41,547 nt of DNA from DASQVO01 sp035640715 (lineage in GTDB: Bacteria; Actinomycetota; Actinomycetes; Streptosporangiales; Streptosporangiaceae): NCBI GenBank assembly GCA_035640715.1, contig DASQVO010000047.1, forward strand, positions 1 to 41,547, read 5' to 3'. Shown piece by piece: positions 1-7,546 of the stretch. How positions within the stretch are numbered: position 1 is the first letter of the stretch; each line of letters opens with the position of its first letter. The position numbers were made by a program, and so were the translations under genes. The notes under the pieces were generated by a model. The model was given only the letters and a program-made list of their open reading frames with translations. It made no database searches and was not told the DNA's origin.

Positions 1-1
1 C

Positions 2-1540
2 CTCACCGGCTGTGACGCGCCCGGGCTGGGTGCGGCGGGTCAGGCCGAAGCGCTGGCGGCGCTGGAACGCGCCGAGGCCAAGCACACCGCCGTCCGGGCG
101 AAGATCCTCTCCGCGTTCGGTGCGGGCCGCGGGTTCGAGGCCGACGGGCATTACGGGCCCAAGCCGTGGCTGCGGGCGGTCACCCGGGTCACCAAGGGCG
201 CGGCGGCCGGGGCGGCCAGCTGGGCCCGGCGCTTGCAGGCTCACCCCGCGATCGCGGACGCGCTGGCGGCCGGGGCCATCTCCGCCTCCTGGGCAAAGGA
301 GATCTGTACCTGGACCGAGCAGCTGCCCGAGGACAAGCGCACCGACGCCGACCAGATCCTGCTCGCCGCCGCCACTGGCGGCGCCGACCTGTATGACCTG
401 GCCGCACTGGCCCGGGAGATGCGCGACCGCAGCCGCACCACCCCCGACCCCGACGCCGACCGGGACTTCACCGACCGGGAACTGCGGCTGGAGACCACCC
501 TGGGCGGTGCCGGTCATCTGGCCGGGGACCTCACCCCGGGCTGCGCCGCCGCGCCGTCCGCCGTACTGGATGCGCTGTCCGGCAAGGCCGGGCCCGAAGA
601 CACCCGCACCTTGCCACAGCGCCGCCACGACGCGTTGGAGGAGGCCCTCCAGCGGCTGATCGCGGCGCGGATGGTGCCCAGCCGGCACGGCGAACCCGTC
701 CACGTCCAGGTCCATGTTGACCTGGCCGCCCTGCGTGGCCTGCCCGGCGCCTCCGGCCTGGAGGCCGCCTGGGCCGCCGCCCGCACCGGCACCAGCGGCG
801 GCGCGGCAGACAACGGCGACGGCGGAGAAGGAGGCGGCGGAGGAGGCGCGGGCAACGGCGGCACGGCGGCCAGCAGCACGGCGGGCATCAGCGGGGGCAG
901 CGGCTGGTCACCCGCCCGCGCCGCGGCCGGGCCCGGGTCCTGCTACCTGACCGGGGCCGCGGCCGAGGCCGCCGCCTGCGACGCGACCATCATCCCGGTG
1001 GTCACCGGGCAGATCGACGGGGCCGCCCTGGACCAGCTCACCGAGATCTTCCTCGCCGCCCACGGCCTGGCCTACCCCGCCCGCATCCCCCTCTCCCCGG
1101 CCGTGCGGCAACGGCTTCAGCACACCCTGCTGCAACTGGGTACCGACCTGGTGTCCGGCCCCGGCGGCCTCGCCTCCTACCTGCGCGCCCGCCTGCTCGG
1201 CCACCCCTACACCGGGGCCAGCCAGCCGCTGGACCTGGGCGCCCCCACCCCGGAGATCCCCCCGCATCTGCGCCGCGCGGTCATCCTGCGGGACAAGTGC
1301 TGCCAGTTCCCAGGGTGTTTCCAGCCCCCGTCGGTCTGCCAGGTGCACCATTTGATCCCCCGGTCCAAGGGCGGCCGCACCGCGCTGGGGAATCTCCGCC
1401 TCCTGTGCCGCTTCCACCACCTCGTCGTGATCCATAGATGGGGGTGGACGCTGACCTGTCACTCCGACGGCACCATCACCGCTACCAGCCCCGACGGCCG
1501 CACCCTGCACAGCTACAGCCCACCCGGACAAGCGGCCTGA
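2..1540 (+). CDS. DUF222 / HNH endonuclease domain protein (5' end outside window)
   Basis: The reading frame is open from base 2 to the stop at 1538-1540, so the true start lies left of the window; 512 residues are visible. The N-terminal half is the alanine- and arginine-rich helical DUF222 region typical of actinobacterial multicopy HNH proteins. A low-complexity Gly/Ala/Ser linker follows (about 795-905), then a C-terminal HNH nuclease domain. That domain shows a Cys pair around FPGC, the catalytic HHLIP motif, GNLRLLCRFHH, and a final hydrophobic strand with W. An internal ATG at 233 would cut the DUF222 domain, so it is not the start. The family is abundant in actinobacteria, often in variable loci, and its substrate is unknown; nicking or cleaving DNA is inferred from the HNH fold. 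The domain call is secure, the biological role is not. Confidence 0.9.
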   Translation, partial: LTGCDAPGLGAAGQAEALAALERAEAKHTAVRAKILSAFGAGRGFEADGHYGPKPWLRAVTRVTKGAAAGAASWARRLQAHPAIADALAAGAISASWAKEICTWTEQLPEDKRTDADQILLAAATGGADLYDLAALAREMRDRSRTTPDPDADRDFTDRELRLETTLGGAGHLAGDLTPGCAAAPSAVLDALSGKAGPEDTRTLPQRRHDALEEALQRLIAARMVPSRHGEPVHVQVHVDLAALRGLPGASGLEAAWAAARTGTSGGAADNGDGGEGGGGGGAGNGGTAASSTAGISGGSGWSPARAAAGPGSCYLTGAAAEAAACDATIIPVVTGQIDGAALDQLTEIFLAAHGLAYPARIPLSPAVRQRLQHTLLQLGTDLVSGPGGLASYLRARLLGHPYTGASQPLDLGAPTPEIPPHLRRAVILRDKCCQFPGCFQPPSVCQVHHLIPRSKGGRTALGNLRLLCRFHHLVVIHRWGWTLTCHSDGTITATSPDGRTLHSYSPPGQAA

Positions 1541-1666
1541 GCACCGCACTCATCATCTCCGGACCTGGCCTGGCTCATCTCCGGCCTGGACGGAGCCCAT
1601 TGGGGCGGATTCAAACGGGCGTCCCCGGGTTGACCTGACGTGGGTTTCAGGCTGTTTCATGGGGTC

Positions 1667-2112
1667 GTGGATCATGAACAGTGGATTGCGCGATACGCCA
1701 CGGCGTGGCGTGACAAGGACGCCGCCGGGGTGACGGAGCTGTTTCTCGAGGATGCGCCGCCGGGGTGACGGAGCTGTTTCTCGAGGATGCTGTGTACCGG
1801 TCATTGCCGACAGGTGCCGCCCATGTGGGCAGGGACGCGATCGCAGAGTACTGGCGTCGAGCCACGGCCAGTCAGCAAGAGCTGGATCTGCGCTTCGGCG
1901 CTCCTGTGAAGGAGGGTTCTCGCGTGGCGGTGGAGTGGTGGGCGGTGATGCGTGATCCCGAATGGCGGCCTGAGCTGCCCAGCGATTGGGTGACGTTGCC
2001 CGGTTGCTTGGTGCTGTTGTTCGCCGAGGACGGACGCTGCCGTGAGTTGCGCGAGTACTACAACCCAGTGTTCGGTCAGGCCATCCCCGCACCGCCGGGG
2101 TGGGGCCGGTGA
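1667..2112 (+). pseudogene. SnoaL / NTF2-like protein, frameshifted by a 35-bp tandem duplication
   Basis: From GTG 1667 the frame reads VDHEQWIARYATAWRDKDAAG then VTELFLEDA, a typical NTF2-like N-terminus, but it runs into TGA at 1766-1768. The same residues VTELFLEDA recur in a second frame from GTG 1765 and continue as VYRSLPTGAAHVGRDAIAEYW to the stop at 2110-2112 (115 aa). The cause is a perfect 35-bp direct duplication (1721-1755 and 1756-1790). Removing one copy gives 136 codons in one frame, the usual SnoaL-like length. The second GTG overlaps the first stop (GTGA at 1765-1768), so reinitiation could still make the 115-aa part, which lacks the first helix. The family contains small cone-shaped alpha+beta proteins with varied or unknown functions. 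I call it a recent pseudogene. Confidence 0.8.
1721..1790 (+). repeat. Perfect 35-bp tandem duplication
   Basis: Bases 1721-1755 and 1756-1790 are identical, starting gccgccgggg and ending cgaggatgc. Because 35 is not a multiple of three, the duplication shifts the reading frame of the SnoaL-like gene it lies in. The lack of any difference between the copies suggests a recent event or, less likely, an assembly artefact. Confidence 0.95.
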
Positions 2113-2126
2113 GGCTGTCGGCGGAG

Positions 2127-2801
2127 TCAGGATCTGCGGCTGTCGGGTTGGGCGGCCGGTAAGACCTGGCCGAAGAGGCGGTCGCCCGCGTCGCCGAGGC
2201 CCGGGACGATGTAGCCATGATCATCGAGCCGTTCATCGACGGCCGCGGTGACCACCCGCACGGCGGCGGGGCTCTCGCCGCTGAACGCCTCACCCAGCGT
2301 GGCGAGTCCCTCGGGGGCGGCCAGCAGGCAGATAGCGGTGACCGAGGTGACGCCGCGCTCGGCGAGCATGGCGATGACGGTCCTCAGCGTGCCGCCGGTC
2401 GCGAGCATGGGGTCCAGCACGAACGCCTCGCGGCCGGTGAGGTCAGCGGGCAGCCGGTCGGCGTAGGTGGAGGCGACGAGTGAGGTTTCGTCGCGGACGA
2501 GACCGACGAAGCCGACGTCGGCCATGGGCAGCAGCCGGATCATGCCATCAAGCATCCCGATGCCGGCCCGCAGGATGGGCACGATGAGCGGGACCGGCCT
2601 GCCCAGCTTGACGCCGCCTGCCTCGCCGAGCGGGGTGCGCACGGTGACCGGCTGCACCCTGACCTCTCGTGTCGCCTCATAGGCCAGCAGAGTGACCAGT
2701 TCGTCGGTGAGCCGGCGGAACGTCGCGGTTTCGGTGCCAGTGTCCCGCAGGGCCGTGAGTTTGTGGGTGACGAGCGGGTGATCGATAACCAGAGTCTGCA
2801 C
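2127..2801 (-). CDS. upp: Uracil phosphoribosyltransferase
   Basis: Converts uracil and PRPP to UMP and pyrophosphate in pyrimidine salvage in the cytoplasm. The 224-aa protein is of normal family length. It shows the N-terminal HPLVTHKLTALRD segment with an Arg/Thr-rich helix, the conserved stretch ending VPILRAGIGM, the PRPP-binding loop DPMLATGGT, and the C-terminal uracil-binding region around GYIVPGLGDAGDR. The start is the ATG that gives MQTLVIDHP. It sits leftward between the broken SnoaL-like gene and the IclR gene, about 40 bp downstream of the latter, so it may share that transcript or use its own promoter. Nothing is unusual except the Ser/Arg-rich last residues. Identification is secure. 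Confidence 0.96.
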   Translation of the reverse strand: MQTLVIDHPLVTHKLTALRDTGTETATFRRLTDELVTLLAYEATREVRVQPVTVRTPLGEAGGVKLGRPVPLIVPILRAGIGMLDGMIRLLPMADVGFVGLVRDETSLVASTYADRLPADLTGREAFVLDPMLATGGTLRTVIAMLAERGVTSVTAICLLAAPEGLATLGEAFSGESPAAVRVVTAAVDERLDDHGYIVPGLGDAGDRLFGQVLPAAQPDSRRS

Positions 2802-2841
2802 GGGTCAAGTGTGACAGGCTGGGCCGGTGTTAGTGCTGCGC

Positions 2842-3648
2842 TCACAAGCTCCGGCGGGCACTCGCCAGGGTGCCGGACCTATGCAGGTCGCTCTCGATGA
2901 GGCGGGCCGTCCGCAGCAGTGGCTCTAGCAGGCCGTCGATGATGTCCGCGATGCTGCGGCGGCCGGCGTGCGTGGAGACGTTCGCTGCCGCTATCACGCG
3001 GCCCTCGCTGTCGTGGATCGGCGCGGCGACCGATCGCAGTCCCTCCTCAAGCTCCTGGTCAACGATGGCCCAGCCCTGCGCGCGGATCTTGTGCAGCTCC
3101 GCGCGCAGTGATGACGGGTCGGCGATCGTGTGCGAGGTGAGGGCGCGCAGTTCTGCCGACTCCAGGTACGCATCGAGCCAGTCGTCGGGGCGGCCTGCCA
3201 GCAGCACCCGGCCCATCGAGGTGGCGTAGGCGGGGAAGCGGGTACCGACGCTGATGGCGACGGTCATGATGCGGCGGGTGGGGACCCGCGCTATGTAGAC
3301 GACGTCCTCGCCATCGAGTTCCGACACCGAGGACGATTCGTGGACCTGCTCCACCAACTGCTCCAGGTGGGGCAGTGCGACCTCGGGCAGGGACAGGCTG
3401 GACAGGTAGGCGTAGCCGAGCTCGAGGACCTTCGGCCGCAGCGCGAACTGGCTCCCCTCCATGCGCATGTACCCAAGATTCACCAGCGTGTGCAGGAAGC
3501 GCCGGGCCGCGGCGCGGCTCAGTCCGGTGCTCGCCGCGACCTCACTGAGGCTGAGCTTCGGGTGCTCCGCGTCGAATGCTCGGATGACGGATAGGCCACG
3601 CTCAAGCGACTGAATGAAGTCTGCGTCGCGCACCACATCATCGCTCAA
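2842..3648 (-). CDS. IclR-family regulator, PobR/PcaR type
   Basis: An IclR-type transcription factor with an N-terminal winged helix (SLERGLSVIRAFD, LSEVAASTGLSRAAARRFLHTL) and a C-terminal effector domain (MGRVLLAG, VDQELEEGLRSVAAPI, GRVIAAANVSTH). The phrase after VDQELEEG is typical of the PcaR/PcaU/PobR branch that senses protocatechuate or 4-hydroxybenzoate. I chose TTG at 3646-3648 because AAGGAG (complement of 3654-3659) stands 5 bases in front and the protein then begins LSDDVVRDADFIQSLERGL, as relatives do; an upstream start would add about 26 atypical residues. It is divergent from pobA, so control of that gene and of itself is likely. Effector identity is inference. Confidence 0.9.
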   Translation of the reverse strand: MSDDVVRDADFIQSLERGLSVIRAFDAEHPKLSLSEVAASTGLSRAAARRFLHTLVNLGYMRMEGSQFALRPKVLELGYAYLSSLSLPEVALPHLEQLVEQVHESSSVSELDGEDVVYIARVPTRRIMTVAISVGTRFPAYATSMGRVLLAGRPDDWLDAYLESAELRALTSHTIADPSSLRAELHKIRAQGWAIVDQELEEGLRSVAAPIHDSEGRVIAAANVSTHAGRRSIADIIDGLLEPLLRTARLIESDLHRSGTLASARRSL

Positions 3649-3653
3649 CGGGA

Positions 3654-3659
3654 CTCCTT
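3654..3659 (-). promoter_or_regulatory. Ribosome binding site deciding the TTG start of the IclR gene
   Basis: On the minus strand the sequence reads AAGGAG, then TCCCG, then TTG. This is the only strong Shine-Dalgarno match near the 5' end of the gene and supports the TTG start over the longer in-frame options. Confidence 0.7.
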
Positions 3660-3719
3660 GAAGTAAAGGACGCCCCGGCCGGGCCGGGTGTCCGCGTGCC
3701 GGCTGCGGCACTCGCAGAA

Positions 3720-3798
3720 CGAACATACGTGCCGATGCGGGGTGAGGGAAATATCTGCGCCATTACTTTGACACCGTCGGCTGTCCCCCCTATGTTCG
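3720..3798. promoter_or_regulatory. Paired CGAACATA operator-like sites in the iclR-pobA intergenic region
   Basis: CGAACATA occurs at 3720-3727 and its exact complement TATGTTCG at 3791-3798, the latter overlapping the -10 box of the rightward promoter. A further GTTCGT lies at about 3813-3818. Inverted half-sites on both sides of a divergent promoter suit an IclR-family regulator that binds as dimers or tetramers. The spacing and role are inferred; only the sequence symmetry is observed. Confidence 0.5.
3768..3796 (+). promoter_or_regulatory. Sigma-70-like promoter for the pobA transcript
   Basis: TTGACA at 3768-3773 is a perfect -35 box, followed by a 17-base spacer and TATGTT at 3791-3796 as the -10 box. 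It would start RNA near 3803, giving a leader of about 120 bases before the ATG at 3921. The -10 box overlaps an operator-like half-site. Confidence 0.65.
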
Positions 3799-3920
3799 CA
3801 TTCAGAACTCTCGTTCGTAAAACGCACACTCACGTCGGCCGGCGCAGGCCCGCGCCGTGCCCGGGAGCCCGGTGGCGCAGACCGGTCCGGCCAGCCTGCC
3901 GGGCAACCTATGGAGCAGTT

Positions 3921-4067
3921 ATGGCACTCATGGACGAGTCAGCATGGCGGGGCAAGGTCTTCCTCAGTGGCTGGACTGCGGGCGGCGGAGGTGACGCCGC
4001 AGTTATCGAGCCGGCCACGGGGGAGATCGGCCGGGCCGGAATGGCCGCGCCGGCGGGCTCTCGATGA
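3921..4067 (+). pseudogene. N-terminal stub of an aldehyde dehydrogenase, overlapping the pobA start
   Basis: ATG 3921 opens 48 codons ending at TGA 4065-4067. The peptide begins MALMDESAWRGKVFLSGW and contains GGDAAVIEPATGEIGRAGMA. This matches the N-terminus of benzaldehyde/vanillin-type aldehyde dehydrogenases, which have a GKIFSGGW-like segment and then EPATG plus a G-x-G turn; those enzymes are about 480 aa. The frame stops immediately at an ATGA shared with the pobA start, so the rest of the dehydrogenase is gone. The aromatic-aldehyde role fits the pobA neighbourhood, where an aldehyde oxidised to 4-hydroxybenzoate would feed the next enzyme. It may now act as a translated leader coupled to pobA. 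Homology is from memory of the family and moderately sure. Confidence 0.6.
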
Positions 4068-5284
4068 CAGGACGTTCGGTGGCTGGGAAGACGCGGACGC
4101 AGGTCGGAATCGTCGGAGCTGGCCCCGCCGGGCTGCTGCTCTCCCACCTCCTGGCCCTGCGCGGCATCGATTCGGTGGTGGTGGAGACGCGGAGCCGGGC
4201 CTACTGCGAGGCCCGGCAGCGGGCCGGCCTGCTCGAACGCGGCAGCGTCGAGCTGCTGCGGGCAGCTGGCCTGGCGCAGCGGCTGGACCGTGAGGGCCTC
4301 GAGCACGGCGGCATCTACCTGCAGTTCGCCGGCGAGCGTCATCACCTCGACTTCCGTGACCTGGCCGATAGCCGGACCGTCACCATCTACGCTCAGACCG
4401 AAATCGTCAGGGACCTGATCGGGGCGCGGACGGCGGCGGGCGCCGCGCTGCACTTCGAGGTCAGCGACACCGAGATCGGCGACCTCGGCACGGACCGGCC
4501 GGTGCTCCGCTACACGGACTCCAGCGGCACCAGGCATGAGGTCGTGTGTGATGCGATCGCCGGCTGCGACGGCTTTCACGGCATCTCCCGGGCAGCGATA
4601 CCGGCCAGCCTGCTCACCGTGTATGAGCGGGCGTACCCATTCGTGTGGCTCGGCATCCTCGCTGATGTTCCGCCCTCGACGGACGAGCTGATCTACTGCC
4701 GGCATCCCGGCGGGTTCGCGCTTCACTCGATGCGGTCACCGGACATCAGCCGCCTCTACCTGCAGGTGCCCACGGGGGAGGACATCGCCGGCTGGCCGGA
4801 TGACCGGATCTGGGCGGAGCTGCAGCGGCGGCTGCGCGTGCCGGGCTGGGAGCTGAAGGAGGGCCCGATCCTGGAAAAGTCCGTCACGCCGATGCGCAGC
4901 TTCGTCGCGGCGCCGATGCGCTTCGGGCGGCTCTTCCTCGCCGGCGACGCTGCCCACATCGTGCCGCCGACCGGCGCCAAGGGCCTCAACCTGGCGCTGG
5001 CGGATGTGGCCGTGCTTACTGACGCGCTCACCGCGCTGGTACGCGATCAGCGGACAGGACCCGCCGAGGCGTACTCCGATACCTGCCTGAGCCGGGTATG
5101 GCGGGCCACCCACTTCTCCTGGTGGATGACCTCGATGCTGCACGTCGCGCCCGGTGACGACGCGATGGAGGAGCAACTGCAGCTATCCCAGCTGCGATAT
5201 GTGACCACATCCCGGGCGTCCGCCACGACGCTCGCGGAGAATTACGTCGGCTATCCACCGCTGCGCTGGGAAACGCTGGCCTGA
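4064..5284 (+). CDS. pobA: 4-hydroxybenzoate 3-monooxygenase
   Basis: An FAD-dependent aromatic hydroxylase that uses NAD(P)H and O2 to convert 4-hydroxybenzoate to protocatechuate, the entry to the beta-ketoadipate pathway. At 406 aa it has family length. Seen: the dinucleotide-binding GIVGAGPAGLLLSHLL near residue 15, CEARQRAGLLERGSVELL, the DG-type motif AIAGCDGFHG, the substrate-binding FALHSMRSPDISRLYLQV (Ser222 and Arg224 match the pair that holds the carboxylate in the Pseudomonas enzyme), and the second FAD motif LFLAGDAAHIVPPTGAKGLNLA. The ATG overlaps the stop of the dehydrogenase stub (ATGA), implying coupling; an in-frame GTG at 4079 is an alternative start. Ring-cleavage genes (pca) are not in the window. 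Likely controlled by the divergent IclR protein. Confidence 0.95.
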   Translation: MTGRSVAGKTRTQVGIVGAGPAGLLLSHLLALRGIDSVVVETRSRAYCEARQRAGLLERGSVELLRAAGLAQRLDREGLEHGGIYLQFAGERHHLDFRDLADSRTVTIYAQTEIVRDLIGARTAAGAALHFEVSDTEIGDLGTDRPVLRYTDSSGTRHEVVCDAIAGCDGFHGISRAAIPASLLTVYERAYPFVWLGILADVPPSTDELIYCRHPGGFALHSMRSPDISRLYLQVPTGEDIAGWPDDRIWAELQRRLRVPGWELKEGPILEKSVTPMRSFVAAPMRFGRLFLAGDAAHIVPPTGAKGLNLALADVAVLTDALTALVRDQRTGPAEAYSDTCLSRVWRATHFSWWMTSMLHVAPGDDAMEEQLQLSQLRYVTTSRASATTLAENYVGYPPLRWETLA

Positions 5285-5288
5285 TGGG

Positions 5289-6653
5289 CTAACCGAGGCC
5301 AATGTGGTGCCGGGGGCCGCGGGCACGGGTCCGGATGGCGGCAAGCGCGGCGCAGACCCCGGTCTCGGTGAGCGTGAGCGGCTCGCGGGAGGCGCGCTCG
5401 GTGTAGAGCAGCTGCAGCGCCCACAGCCGGTGCCTGAGGCCATAGATCTCGCGGCGGACCGCATCGCTGAGGTCGGTGCCGCCGCGCGGCGCCCACCCCT
5501 CCTCCGCGTGGATCCGGGTGAGGTGCCGGGTCAGCTCATCGTAGCCTGCCGGCCCGCTGACGAGGAGGAACAGCAGGCTCGCTTCCCGTACCGCCACGGC
5601 GAAGTCGGGCCGCTGGCCGTTGTCGGCACCGACGAGGGCGGCGGTGGCGATCTGCCACCTGGTTGTCTCATCTTCCGCCATGAGCTTTCCCGTCCTGGTC
5701 AGGACCAGGCTGGTGCCGCTGCGGCGGATCGCGCCCATCTCGCCCTGCGCCAGGCTGCGGAGCGTATGCAGCGGGAAGACGTCGAGTTCCTGCCTGAGCG
5801 CGCCGGCCAGCTGATCGCGCCAGCCGAACGTATCCACTGCCTCGGTGACAAGCGCCGGCGGGATGTAGTGCCGGGCGGTGAGCCGGAGGCCGTCATCGGC
5901 ATGCCCGAGCAGCCAGCGCACCGTGGGCAGCGCGTCCTCCGGCGGGGAGAGCTCCTCCAGCAGCCGTGGCAGGACGGCGGCGGCAAGCCGCGAGCGCTCA
6001 CCGGGACGGCTGTGTGCCCATGCGTCCATGCGCTCGGTGTGGATGCGCGCCAGCCAGGTCGCGCTCGCCCCCGGCATGTTGTGGGCTCCCGCGCGGTGCC
6101 GGCCCAGCTGGCCGTGACCTGGCGGTGTCGTGATCCACCGGTCGACCAGCGCGGCACGCTTGGCTTTCCAGCCGCGGTTCCCGTACGGCAGCTCGCCCGC
6201 CGCGATCGCGAGCTCGACCGCGGCGGCGCACGCGTCGTAGGCGGCACGCTCGTCCGGGCCCATGACAGATCCCCACGCCAGCAGCCCAGTGTCCGGCGGG
6301 GCCGCGGGTGAGTTCTCGACAGCCTCCGCGTAGGCGGCGATACCGGCCTCGTGACCCTGGCCATAGGCAGCCAGGATATTTTCGGTGCTGGAGCTTATGC
6401 AGACGTCGGCGTAGCGTTCCATGCCGACCATCGAGAACAGGCGGCCGAGTGCCCGGGTCACCGCGATGAGTTCGCCGGTCGTCATGGGCCACTTGACCGG
6501 GAGGGCATACCAGACGAACTCTTGCAGCTTGAGTTGCGAGACTGTCTCGAGCCCCTCGCCGCTGGTGAGCCAGCTGAGCGCGGCCTTCGCCTCGTCGGCC
6601 GCCTCCGGGTCCTCTCTCGCCAGTGCATTCAGGGCCTGGCTCTCCGTCATCAT
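5289..6653 (-). CDS. Hypothetical protein, about 454 aa
   Basis: I do not recognise this protein with confidence. It is a soluble, Ala/Leu/Arg-rich, mostly helical sequence with Trp-containing segments (EFVWYALPVKWPMTTGEL, LDRWITTPPGHG) and a C-terminal stretch RRSGTSLVLTRTGKLMAEDE followed by W. That stretch loosely recalls the winged-helix end of actinobacterial proteins annotated near the pRiA4b ORF-3 group. No membrane segment or metal motif is evident. ATG 6651-6653 or the adjacent ATG 6648-6650 is the likely start; a GTG at 6677 would add 8 residues and none has a strong ribosome site. It is convergent with pobA with 4 bases between the stops, and divergent from the methyltransferase. 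Confidence 0.7.
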   Translation of the reverse strand: MMTESQALNALAREDPEAADEAKAALSWLTSGEGLETVSQLKLQEFVWYALPVKWPMTTGELIAVTRALGRLFSMVGMERYADVCISSSTENILAAYGQGHEAGIAAYAEAVENSPAAPPDTGLLAWGSVMGPDERAAYDACAAAVELAIAAGELPYGNRGWKAKRAALVDRWITTPPGHGQLGRHRAGAHNMPGASATWLARIHTERMDAWAHSRPGERSRLAAAVLPRLLEELSPPEDALPTVRWLLGHADDGLRLTARHYIPPALVTEAVDTFGWRDQLAGALRQELDVFPLHTLRSLAQGEMGAIRRSGTSLVLTRTGKLMAEDETTRWQIATAALVGADNGQRPDFAVAVREASLLFLLVSGPAGYDELTRHLTRIHAEEGWAPRGGTDLSDAVRREIYGLRHRLWALQLLYTERASREPLTLTETGVCAALAAIRTRARGPRHHIGLG

Positions 6654-6733
6654 GCGGCCAGTTTGCCGCAGGAGCACCCCGGCCGGCTAGACGGCATTCC
6701 GGCCTGATCACCACTTTCCGGCACAATGGCCAG

Positions 6734-7546
6734 GTGAGCGGTATCTATGACGAACCGGAGATGTACGAACTCGCCTGCGCATACCGGGACGTCGCTGCGG
6801 AGGTGGACGCCGTACAGCGCTGGTTCCGCCGGCACGCCCGGCTGCCCGGGGCTGGCCCCGCGGACCCCGGTTCCGTGCTGGAACTCGCGGCCGGCCCGGC
6901 GGAGCACGCCGTGGAATTCGCCCGTCGCGGGGCCGATGTGGCCGCGCTCGACCTCAGCCCGGCGATGTGCGCGTGGGCACGCGGCAAGGCGCGGGAGAAA
7001 GGGGTCGAGCTTGCCGTCATCAACGCGGACATGCGCGACTTCAGCATCCAGCGGCGATTTGACCTGCTGATCACAATGCTGAACTCGGTGTGCCACCTGA
7101 TGACCCTCGATGACCTCATCGCGCACCTGCGCGCGGCGGCCGGGCACACCGCGGCTGGCGGGCTCTACATCATGGAGCTCGCGCACCCGGCGGATTTTCT
7201 CACCCGCATGCCGCGGACCAGCGCCGAGTGGGACAGCGACCTCGGCAAGCTGCACGTCCACGTGCGCTGGGGCGGTGCCGATGACGTCATCAACCCGGTC
7301 ACGCAGGTGACCAGGGAGTACGTACGGATCACCGTGCGGGACCAGACGGGCTCCAGGACCCTTACCGACGTGGTGCCGAACCGGTTCTGGACCGCTACCG
7401 AGATAACCGCGGCCACCCGGCTGGCCGGCGGCTTCACCGTGACGGCCTGCTACGGAGATTTCGCCGACGGCGTCGCCGTGGACGCACCGTCGGCGTGGCG
7501 CATGATTATGATCCTCCGGCGCGATCAGGCGAGCGGTGCGGCGTAG
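6734..7546 (+). CDS. Class I SAM-dependent methyltransferase
   Basis: A 270-aa protein with the Rossmann methyltransferase core: motif I VLELAAGPAEHAVEFARRG, motif II acidic loop VAALDLSPAM, the INADMRDF segment typical of post-I binding of the adenine ring, and motif III-like AGGLYIMELAHP. The C-terminal half carries beta strands (TREYVRITVRDQ, RFWTATEITAATRLAGGF) as in small-molecule methyltransferases. The substrate is unknown. I placed the start at GTG 6734, which gives MSGIYDEPEMYELACAYRD, the usual beginning of this subfamily; longer in-frame starts read unrelated sequence. No strong ribosome site is visible. Its 3' end overlaps the convergent baeRF2 gene by 22 bases. Confidence 0.85.
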   Translation: MSGIYDEPEMYELACAYRDVAAEVDAVQRWFRRHARLPGAGPADPGSVLELAAGPAEHAVEFARRGADVAALDLSPAMCAWARGKAREKGVELAVINADMRDFSIQRRFDLLITMLNSVCHLMTLDDLIAHLRAAAGHTAAGGLYIMELAHPADFLTRMPRTSAEWDSDLGKLHVHVRWGGADDVINPVTQVTREYVRITVRDQTGSRTLTDVVPNRFWTATEITAATRLAGGFTVTACYGDFADGVAVDAPSAWRMIMILRRDQASGAA

